Source of the DNA: Hemileia vastatrix | Lineage: Eukaryota > Basidiomycota > Pucciniomycetes > Pucciniales > Zaghouaniaceae | Direction: 5' to 3' | NCBI GenBank assembly: GCA_030280995.1 | Contig: JASXTE010000001.1 | Coordinates: 27,790,106 to 27,854,105, forward strand | Length of the DNA: 64,000 bases | Shown: positions 54,932 to 64,000 of the stretch, piece by piece | How the letters are laid out: every line of letters starts with the position of its first letter | Numbering within the stretch: position 1 is the stretch's first letter | Program-made: the position numbers and the translations under genes | Notes under the pieces: generated by a model | Told to the model about the DNA's origin: nothing | Seen by the model: the letters and a program-made list of their open reading frames with translations, nothing else | Database searches by the model: none

Positions 54932-56423
54932 TGTCAGCCTGGATATCCCCAGGTCTGAGAAAAAAGTACTTATAAGTTATGTTAAAAACATGGACTATAC
55001 ATGGGAGCAATAAATTAGAGTACACAAATAGTATACATAAGTAAATTTATGATAAAATACAAAATATGCAATTATAACACCTTATATACAAGCATATATC
55101 CACCTTTTATTAGTATTATGTATTTAATATTAAGTTGGAATATGTTAGGGTAATCTTAAGAACCTTAAATATAAGGCTACAAAATTTTTAAGTAGACTAA
55201 AAGTTGTTGTTTTCATTGTTTTATGTGGAAAACAAGAAATGCACTTTAAATCACTTAAAGTTGACTATATGGGCTATAAATTTAATAATATTAAAAAATC
55301 TCTTTGACAGATAAATTTGTCTTAATTAAGGATATTGATTTGGCTACTCAAATGCATAAAAATAACACTTTTCAAATTTGGTGTTTTTTATGCCAGAAAT
55401 CACTTCTGTGTACTGGCCACATACTGCCTGCTTTTTTCCTGTGTGAATAGCTTCATTTTTAGAAAATTTAGCTTTTTCACACTATAATTACCCCACATTC
55501 TATGCCCACTGTGGGTAAACACGCTAAAATAGGTGACAGGTGCTTATTTAGTGTCCTAGTTTAATTACAAATGCATTGACCCTTATTATATGCACTAATT
55601 TCATTAATAACCTCAAGCTTGGAGCTTTCATTCACTACCACACTTTAATTTGCCTAAATTAGTCAAGTATTTACCTGTGCAAGTGCCTGCCAAGGACTGC
55701 ATGTAGTTACCCAACATCTCACCCCCTTTTTTGGGGTTTTAAGTGGTTTCTCAGTCAATTTTGGTTATTTTTGAATGGGGATTTCACATAGTATAATGTT
55801 GTGATTAGCCCCATCATTTCTACTTTTAGTCCCCCTTAATATGGATAAATAATTAGTCTTAATTTTCCCTTTTAGGCTTTTATTTTAAATGTATTACATG
55901 CATATACTCTCTTTTTTGCTTATTCTTTATTTTTGATGGATTATCCCTATTACTACAGGATTTTGGCGGGTGATATCATTCTAATGATGTTACTGGTCAC
56001 TCTTTATGTTGTTGGAAATGTCTATTATCTGTAATGAGGCGTCATTAACTGTGTATAGAGCTGGTAAATCAAGGGGCTCATTGGGGAAGTTATTGGGTAT
56101 AAAAGGAGGGGGTTTTTGGTCTTGTTTTCTACATTCTTTATCATTACAATTCAAATATATAACCAATAAAGTTACAATACATATCAATAGCACTTATAAA
56201 GTCTTTGAATAGTATCTGAATTATTACATTCTTTTTTCTACCAACTATAAGATTGTAACACATTTATATTTAGTGAGATTAAAATTACTGATACCCTTAT
56301 ATTGAGTTATATTTTAATACTTATTGGATTTGTACTACAGTATTCATATAGGATCATTAAAATCTTCTATGAAACTGACCCTTGAAGCTGGTTCACGTCT
56401 CTGTACTTGACCTCAGCCTGACA
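54932..56423 (+). mobile_element. Alpha LTR abutting element 2
   Basis: 1492 bp, starting TGTCAGCCTGGATATCCCC and ending GACCTCAGCCTGACA. The flanks are TATTT on the left and ATTTT on the right, not an exact duplication. TATAAAAGGAGG is present near 56099. It is intermediate in divergence between element 1's LTRs and the old copy at 20699. Confidence 0.88.
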
Positions 56424-56697
56424 ATTTTTTTCCTTTCATGTAATACTCAAAAGTCAAACTTTATGAGGACAAAAGTGCATTTCTCTTGCCCAACATATCC
56501 ATGTAATATGCAACATTATATTGAATATCCAAGTATAGCCCTGTAAGTGTATTCAAAAAAATGTATTGACTTGAAGAAAACCAATCAATATCGAAAAAAA
56601 ATTGTTCAATAAGTATAAAGAAAATTGAATTAAAGAATTATAAAATTCTGAAAATCGTAATCTTCATCAAATGCATCAAATTCAAAAAAATCAAAAA
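56424..56697. other. Spacer between two alpha LTRs
   Basis: 274 bp of AT-rich sequence with no match seen elsewhere in the window and no supported frame. It may be original host sequence. Confidence 0.35.
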
Positions 56698-58196
56698 TGT
56701 AAGCCTTTATATCCCCAGGACTGAGTAAAAAGTACTTATAAGTTATGTTAAACACATGAACTATACATGGGAACAATAAATGAGAGTACACAAACAGTAT
56801 ACATAAGTAAAATTATGATAATACACAAAAATGCCATTATAACACCTTATTTAAATGCATATAGCCACCTTTTATAAATCTTATGTAATTAATATTAGGT
56901 TGGGATATGTTAGATTAATCTTAAGAAGCTTAAGAATAAGGCTAAATAATTTTTAGGTACACTTAAAGCTGTTATTTTCATTGTTTTATGTAAAAAACAA
57001 GAAATGTGCTTTATTTCTCTTAAAAGTTGATTATATGCGCTATAAATTTGAGAATATCAATATTGTGCTTTGACAGTTCAATTGGTCTCATTTAGGACTA
57101 TTGATTTGGCTACTTAAATGCATAAAAATAACACTATTCAAATTTGGTGTTTTTTATGCCAGAAATGGCTTTTGTGTACTGGCCACATACTGCCTGCTTT
57201 TTTCCTGTGTGAATAGCTTCATTTTTAGCAAAGTTAGCTTTTTCACACTAATTACCCCACATTCTATGCTCATTGTGGGTAAACACACTAAAATAGGTGA
57301 GAGGCGCTTATTTAGTGTCCTAGCTTAATAAATAATGCATTGACCCTGTTTATATGCACTAATTTCATTAATAACCTCATTCTTGGCGTCTTATTTCATC
57401 ACCACGCTTAAATTCGCCTAAATTTAGTTAAGGATTTACCTGTGAAAGCGCCTGCCAAGGACTGCATGTAGTTATCCCACATCTCACACTCTTTTTTGGG
57501 TTTCTGGGTGGTTTCTCAGTCATTTTTGGTCATTTTTGAATGGGAATTTCACATAGTATAATGTCAGGATTAGCCCCATAATTTCTACAGTGAATCCCCC
57601 TTATTATTAAGCAATTATTAAACTTAAAATTCTCTCTTTAGTCTTTTATATTATTGTTTAATACGCATATACTCTCTTTTTAACTTATTCTTTAATTTTG
57701 ATGGATTTTCCTTATTATTACAGGATTTTGGAGGTTTTTACTCTTCTAATTATGTTGTGGGTTACTGGGGATGTTGATGAACATGTCTATTAGCTGGATG
57801 GAGGCGTCATTAACTTTGTATTGGAGTGGTAAATCAAGGGATTCATTGGGGAACTCAGTGTGTATAAAAGGAGGAGGTTTTTGGGTCTTGTTTCTACATT
57901 CTTTATCTTTACAATTTAACCCATATAACCAAATCAATTACAATAAATATCAAGTAGCCTTTATAGAGTCTTTTGAATAGTATTTGAACAATTAAAATCT
58001 ACTTTTCTACCAACTAAAAAGATTGTAAGCCATATATAATATTAGTGAGAATTATATTACTGAGACCTTTATTTTGAATTATATTTTTTACTATTTGTTG
58101 GATTTATATTACAGTATTCATATAGGACCATATAAACCTTCTAGACACAGACTTTTCAAGCTAGTTCATGTCCTTTTAGTTGATCTTAGTCTGACA
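56698..58196 (+). mobile_element. Alpha solo LTR
   Basis: 1499 bp, starting TGTAAGCCTTTATATCCCC and ending GATCTTAGTCTGACA. The AAAAA flank (56693-56697 and 58197-58201) fits a target duplication but is uninformative in A-rich DNA. The promoter block TATAAAAGGAGGAGG is near 57863. Its closest relatives in the window are the 38259 copy and element 1's LTRs. Confidence 0.9.
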
Positions 58197-59225
58197 AAAA
58201 AGGTCAAAAAAGTCAAAAGAAAAATTAAAAAAAATTAAAAAATCAAAAAAAATCAAAAAAATCAGAAAAAAAATATTCAAAAAAATTTTTTAAAAATTTA
58301 AAATAAATAAAAATAAAAATAAACCATAAAAATTATAAAAACAAAAAAAATTAAAAATTAAAAAAAATCATAATTTTCAAAAATTTCATTTAAATAAAAA
58401 ATTTAAAAAAATTATGAAAATTTAATATTCATAAATATCATAAAAATAAAGAAGTAAAATAATATTAATTATTATTTTTATAAAAATTAAATAGATTCTA
58501 AAAGTAAATAAATCTCATAAATGGTGTCAATCTTGAAAACCTAAATAGATCTAAATAATTAAAATATTTGTTAAAATCATAAAAATTTCAAAATTATCAA
58601 AATCATTAAACCATAAAATTCTCCTAATTGATAGGTCAAAAAAATATCAAATTAAATTAAATTAAATTTAAAAAATAAAAAAGATCAAAAAAATCAAAAA
58701 GAATCACAAAAAATAATAAAAATCAAAAAAATTTAAAAAAATCAAAAAAATTAAAAATTAAAAAAATCAAATAGATCAAAAAATCAATGAAAATTTTAAA
58801 AATTGTAAAAATAATTAAAGCATTAAAATATATAAAGTTAAAGCAATCAAAATAATTGAAATAATCAAAAAAGTCAAAATTTATAAAAATTAATAAAAAT
58901 AAAAAAGATTAAATAAATTGAAAAAATCTAAAAAATCTAAAAATTTAAACAAATCTTATGAAACAAAAATATCATAAAATTAATAAAAAAATCTAAAAAA
59001 GCATAAAAATCATAAAAGTAAATTTTTTTTAAAAAAATTGTCAAAATAAAAAAAATCAAAAAATGATATTAATCAAAACATTTAAAAAAATTTAAAATCA
59101 AACAAATCATAAAAATAAAAATTTCAAAAATTTATATAAATAAAAAAAATAAAAAATTTCAAAAAATTTTTAAAGGCCATAAATTTCCAAAAAATTATCA
59201 AAATAAAAAACTGTGTGAATCATAC
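58197..59225. repeat. A-rich low-complexity tract
   Basis: About 1 kb dominated by degenerate AAAAATCAAAAA-type units, with almost no G or C. No frame or element boundary is visible. It may derive from an ancient expanded A-rich microsatellite into which the 56698 LTR inserted (AAAAA target). Confidence 0.7.
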
Positions 59226-60030
59226 TGTCAAGGGGTCCTTTTGGGTCTAGAAGTTTATTCGAGGTTTATACGAGGAAATTTGGGGTTTTAATGAACTCTC
59301 AAAATCAATTACGTATTTCTTTAATCAATGTGATTGGTTTACTCAAATAATAAGAGGTAGATTTAAATATTAATATATTTTATAGATTAGAAATACGTAA
59401 ATGTAAATACTAATGTTATAAAGTATAGTAATAATTGTTTTATTGTAAGTGTAATAAGTAAGTAAGTAAGGAATGAATGAATCAAAAAGCACAAAAGTGA
59501 AGGCCTTTTATAGGCAAAACATGAGGGAATAAGAAACACAGAATTTACACCATCTACTGTAAGAATGTGAGAAAGAAGATGACTAAAAGGAGTAAATATA
59601 TGACATAAGAAAATAATTTAATTGGTACGTCAACAAGGGCATCAATTTTATTAGTAATAAAGTATGAGTTCCTTGGACTGTCACAATTAGTTACATCACA
59701 AAAAAATTAATTATATTAATTTCACGGAATCTCAGATCTCTAAATGAAGTAATATAATAAACTTAAGGTTTTTCTTTTTTTTTCTTATTTTTATTATAAT
59801 TTTATTATTAATTTTAATTCCCAATCAACTTATACTATTTGAGCACGGTGTTAGGGAGTAAAAATGTATGGGACATTTATTAATTATTTATACTACTTAA
59901 TATACTTAACTAGTTAGTTGTAAGTAATACAATAGTAAATAATTAATTGTTAGTAAGAAAAAGGGGCGTGGCTTCAAACCAGTAAAATAATTAATTATTT
60001 TACCAGGTAAGTCTAGTAGCCTGGCTGACA
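59226..60030 (-). repeat. 3' beta LTR of element 4
   Basis: 805 bp; on the plus strand TGTCAAGGGGTCCTTTTGGG to TAGCCTGGCTGACA. The minus-strand purine tract AGAGTGAGGAAG at 60042-60031 adjoins it, as expected 5' of a 3' LTR. CATAC at 59221-59225 would be one half of the target duplication. TATA-like TATAAAAG lies on the minus strand at 59512-59505. Confidence 0.92.
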
Positions 60031-60063
60031 CTTCCTCACTCTAAAAAAACAATAAAAAAAATG

Positions 60064-63000
60064 CTATGATTTTTTCTTTTTATACTTTTTTAGTAGAGTA
60101 GAAAGATTAGATATCTCCTTCCCAGGTATCCAAGAATCATATTCAGATGATTTATTCTTGAATCTCAATAAGTATTCTGTACCTTTTTCAGCAGTGACTA
60201 TTCTGTCATTTAGAATTTTTTCAATTTCTGCTGTTTCATTGATCTCATTTGGGGTTTTCTTTGGTCTTCCTCTCCTCTTTGGAAATAAATCACTATTGGA
60301 TGTGTAAGGTTTCAGAAGAGATATTGGAAAAACAGGATGTTTTCTGTCATATGGAGAATACAAAATAACATCAACTGCATTATCTCCAATCATTCTTCTG
60401 ACAATAAATGGACCAACAAATGGATCTTTCAATTTGTTATTACCTTGTAAATTGAAGTGGACTGTAGAAATCAACACTTCATCACCCTTTTTAAAAGTGT
60501 ATTATTTATGGGATTTGTCCCATCTCTTCTTCTCATATTCAAATGATTTTTCAATACATTGTTGAGCATGATTTCTGCACAGTTGTTGCATTTGAAAAAA
60601 ATACTTTACACCAGGATGTATGTCCAATTTAGGTATTTTGTTATTGAGAATTTGGGCAGGAGTGTTTGGAACATATCCAAGCCAGAGCTCAAAAGGCTTT
60701 CTTTGAGTAACAGAATGAACAGTGCTATTATAAGCAAATTCAAACCCAGGAAGTAAGGTAACCCAATCATGAGTGAATCTGTAATTAACTTTATACTCAA
60801 TGCCAAAGGCACAATACCTTCTTATCATGTCCTCTAAAGTATGAATCATTCTTTCAGCTAAGCCATCAGTCTGTGGATGATGGGCAGTAGAAAGTTTCAG
60901 ATCACAACCACAAACATCCATCAGAGACATTCAAAATTCAGAATTAAGTTTAGGGTCTCTGTCAGAGATTATGGCTTTAGGAAAACCAGCAGTATTAAAC
61001 ATATGAGACCACCATAAGAAAGCTAATTCTTTAGTGGAAACATCCTTGTGGGTAGGGATAAATTTACACATTTTAGTGAATCTATCCACAATAACCCAAC
61101 AAGAGTTATAACTGTCTTTTCCAGCAATAGGTAATCCTGTTACAAAATCCATGTTTATTATCTGCCATGGTGCATCAGGAGGTTTAATATGTTGCATTAA
61201 TCCTGCTCTTTTACCAGTCAATCTTTTTGATTTTTGGCAAGAATCACAAGATTCAACATATAATTTTGTGTCTTCAGACATATTAACCCACCCAGCAGTG
61301 TTCTTAATTCTGATCATTGTTTTTTCAAGATCAAAATGTCCAGCTAATATGTCATCATGACAAATTTTCAAGATGATTTCTCTCATAGAAGGAGGAATAA
61401 CAATAACATTACTCAACTTCCTCCTATAATATAGACATCCTTCATCAATTGAAAATTTAACTTTTTCCAAAGCCTTCTGGTACTTTGGTGGAAGGGTTTT
61501 AATTAATGCTTGTATTGAAGAATTCTTTGTATCATTTAATATGGTGCATAACTTTTTCAAGTCAGTTTCCTTATCATATGCATCCAGAATAAGCTGTAAT
61601 AGCTCTTCCTCCATATCAACCACATATATCCCATGAATATGAATAATTTAATCCTCAGGATCATAAGCAGGATTAGAGTCATCATTTGGTAAAGGTAACC
61701 TTGATAACATATCCACATTTGAGTGAACAATTCCAGCCCTATGAATAATTTTCATTCTCCCTCTGTATTCTTGAACAGCCAACTGCCATCTGAACATATG
61801 TCTGTTTGGTGTTTTCAAGTTTAAAAGGGATTTAACTGCACTGCAGTCAGTGACAAGTTCAAATTTCTGGTCATCTAGGTAATAATGTAGCTTCTCTAGA
61901 GCCAACACTACAGCTAAACATTCCAATTGAGTAGCACCATATTTCAATTCACAATTTATCAAGGTTCTTGAAATATAACAAATTACTACTTCTATAACTT
62001 TATCATTTATCACTTGTTTTTGATGGAGGGCAGCACCAAGACCAATGAAACTGGCATCAGTGTACAAAACAATTGGTTAATTAAAGTCAGGTAAAGCAAG
62101 AATTGGTGCTGACATCAAACAGTGTTTCATAGTGTCAAAGGCTCTTTGTCTTTCACTATTCCAGACAAAAGAAACATCCTTTCTAGTTAATTGGGTAAGG
62201 GGTAAAGCTATGACTTGGTAATTTTTAATATACTGTCTATAGTATCCACACATTCCCAAAAAACTCTGGAGCTCTCTAACTGTAGTAGGCGCCTTCACCT
62301 GTTGTATGGCTGCCACTTTGTTTTGGTCAACACATATCTGTAAGCCTGAAACAACATGAACAAGAACTTTTAAAGAATGGAAACCAAATTTACATTTATT
62401 CAAAGCAAGTGTCATATTTATTTCATCCATTTTCTGGAACACTTTACACAGGTGGTTAAGATGGTCCTCAAATGTTTTTGAGAATATAATGATATCATCA
62501 ATATAAACCATCAGCCATCCTTCAATTATCTCTTGATGGAATGTGTTATCCATTACCTTTTGGAAAACTGAAGGGGCATTTTTAGGGCCAAATGGCATCC
62601 TAATATACTTATAAATACCCATATGAGTAGCAATCATCAGAAAATTCTGAGAATTTTTCTCAACAGGTACCTGGTGATATCCCTTGTTACCATCCAAACA
62701 GCTGATATATTTAGCACCCTGTAAAGTAGCATGTATTGAGCTAATTCTAGATAAAGGGTAGATATCATCAACAGTATAATTATTTAGTGCTCTATAACCT
62801 CCACATAACCTGGCTTTATCTTTCTCATAAGAAGTTAGGACAGGTGAGATAACACAATATTTAGGTGTTTCAACTACCTTTTCAATAATATTCATTTTCA
62901 AAAGGGTAGAGATATTGTCTTCAATATCTTTTCTCTTTGTGGGAGAAGAAGGATAAGGCTTCTTCTTTAAACTAGGTGGTATATCAGTTAATGGACAAGA

Positions 63001-63600
63001 CAATAAAAGTTTCATTTCCTCTTTAACTAATCCCAGTTCATGTGACCCATGAGCAAAGGCCATAGGAAAAGACTTTATCAAGTTAATGATGGAATCTTTA
63101 TCCTCACCAGAAAGTTGTTCTCCAAAAGAAGCATTGTCAATTTCAGACATAAGGGCATGAATTTCTTTTGTAGATCTTCCTTTATATTGAACCACAGAAT
63201 TACATGTGTTCAATTCTGGTTTTAATAATTTTTTAGGGGAGGAAATCTTAAATTTTCTCTTCCCATTCATCCCCATTGTGAAACATTGGTTGGAAGGATC
63301 CAATTTTATGCCCTACTTGGTTAAAATATCATTCCATACAATAAACCAATTGCTTATGTTATCATTTTTCATGACAACAAAATCACAAATAGCTCTTACA
63401 AAACCATGGTTATATTTAAAAAACACTGTGGCTTTGTATTTACCAATGGGGGACAAAACAGAGCCATACCCTCTCTAATTTTCAGAAATGATAGGCATCA
63501 TTTTTGATTTATAGTCTTGATCCACTGAAGCAAGTGCTCATTCAGATACTACACTTCCTCCAGCTCCAGAATCCAGAACAACTTCAATGCTGGCTCTATT
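60064..63600 (-). pseudogene. Element 4 pol with AT-hook and chromodomain
   Basis: Protease: VVLDSGAGGSVVSE near 63575. RT: CGGYRALNNY, HQVPVEKNSQ, MPFGPKNAPS and catalytic YIDDIIIFSK near 62495. RNase H: YTDASFIGLGAAL, QLECLAVVLALEKLHYYL and TDCSAVKSLL. Integrase: HDDILAGHFD with CDSCQKSKR, then MDFVTGLP, ISDRDPKLNSE and TDGLAERMIH, so the triad is intact. KRRGRPKK is followed by a complete chromodomain-like tail (AEIEKILNDRI, EYLLRFKNKS, WIPGKEIS). All are in one frame; stops lie at about 63540, 63480, 63315, 62074, 61645, 60931 and 60499. Confidence 0.95.
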
Positions 63601-64000
63601 GATAAAGACTGGTGCCTTGAGAGGTGCAATAACAATTGAGCTATCCTCAATGTTCTTTATGATCTCAGCATCTTCAACTGTAGATGAATCATTATTATCA
63701 ATATCAATAGTATTTAAATAATGGATATCCTTTTCCATAATCAAGATTTCTTGTTGAGATTCATATGAAATATTGCTGGCACAATCACTTGAAGTATCCT
63801 CCAGTGCCACTGTGTCATCAGCATGCTCCTCTGTTTGTTCTACAAGATTTATCTTCTTGTCACAAACATTGTCCTTCTGCCAAGGTTTGTTGCACTTGAA
63901 ACAAGTGTTTGTTGCATACTTTTTAGGTGCAACAGGGGCAGAAGGCTTCCCAACCTTTTCCAGAGGTTTCTGTTGAAAAGTTGAGGGTTTTTCCCAAGTG
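63601..64000 (-). pseudogene. Element 4 gag C-terminus (runs off window)
   Basis: The zinc knuckle reads CFKCNKPWQKDNVC near 63880 (C-x2-C-x9-C, His replaced by Asn). It is followed by KKINLVEQTEEH and an acidic tail (ALEDTSSDCASN) leading to the protease in the same frame. Element 3 has the same order with CYKCKTLWQKGHVC. The rest of gag, including any overlapping frame, is outside the window. Confidence 0.88.

Larger units (their letters stand above)
59226..64000 (-). mobile_element. Element 4: chromovirus with beta LTR, truncated by window end
   Basis: The 3' LTR, pol and the end of gag are present on the minus strand; the gag start and 5' LTR lie beyond 64000. Protein similarity to element 3 is high, yet the LTR is of a different family. 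Only isolated stops break one continuous frame, so this is younger than element 2. Confidence 0.92.

Noticed and set aside
54651..57980. Similar small frames in alpha LTRs (54651, 57101, 55990, 57746 and others)
   Set aside because: They recur because the LTR is repeated. They differ in start, end and frame integrity between copies and have no coding pattern.
58197..59225. Possible origin or matrix-attachment region
   Set aside because: The A-rich tract is compatible with such roles, but the sequence shows nothing beyond low complexity.

Overview
This window looks like AT-rich, repeat-dominated chromosomal DNA from a filamentous fungus, most likely a basidiomycete and plausibly a rust (Pucciniales). 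The grounds are chromodomain Ty3/Gypsy elements, PIF/Harbinger, Tc1 and CACTA-like DNA elements, broken TET/JBP-like dioxygenase genes, and candidate introns of about 58 nt with CTGA-type branch sites. No rRNA, tRNA, CRISPR array or intact host gene was found. Every long coding stretch belongs to a mobile element or a pseudogene, and all carry stops or frameshifts.

Layout. 1-1160: a GC-richer stretch with two nested Tc1-type foldback MITEs and an 81-nt near-perfect hairpin. 1634-24166: probably one PIF/Harbinger element (H1) of about 6.8 kb, swollen to 22.5 kb by later insertions. It has a transposase gene on the plus strand, a TET/JBP-like pseudogene in the middle, and a Myb/NAM-type accessory gene on the minus strand. 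The insertions are a Tc1 element, a TACAGCC MITE, two CACTA-like MITEs, a diverged solo LTR, a complete 9.6-kb chromovirus (element 1, 10993-20624) and an LTR inside an LTR. 24655-25760: a Myb/SANT-type accessory pseudogene. 26196-35607: complete chromovirus element 3 with a GTGCA target duplication. 36064-40010: a second TET/JBP-like pseudogene (minus strand) cut by three LTRs. 40900-41280: a perfect 12-bp minisatellite. 42184-43634: a second Harbinger lineage (H2). 43719-45126: a deleted H1 copy with a TTA target duplication. 45808-54931: decayed element 2. 54932-58196: two LTRs. 59226-end: element 4, running off the window.

Three LTR families are named here. Alpha is about 1.5 kb (elements 1 and 2 and many solo copies). 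Beta is about 0.8 kb (element 4 and solo copies). Gamma is about 1.24 kb (element 3). Exact 5-bp target duplications date most insertions relative to each other.

The chromoviruses share one plan: gag, protease, RT, RNase H, integrase, an AT-hook and a chromodomain, all in one frame. The 5' end of gag is unusual. In the three elements where it is visible, a second frame (+1) overlaps gag. It is entered from a short leader exon through a candidate intron. It carries a canonical -1 slippery heptamer just before its stop, which would return ribosomes to the main gag-pol frame. This is the strongest candidate for an undescribed feature. Coordinates are exact where termini or duplications are visible and approximate for decayed genes.
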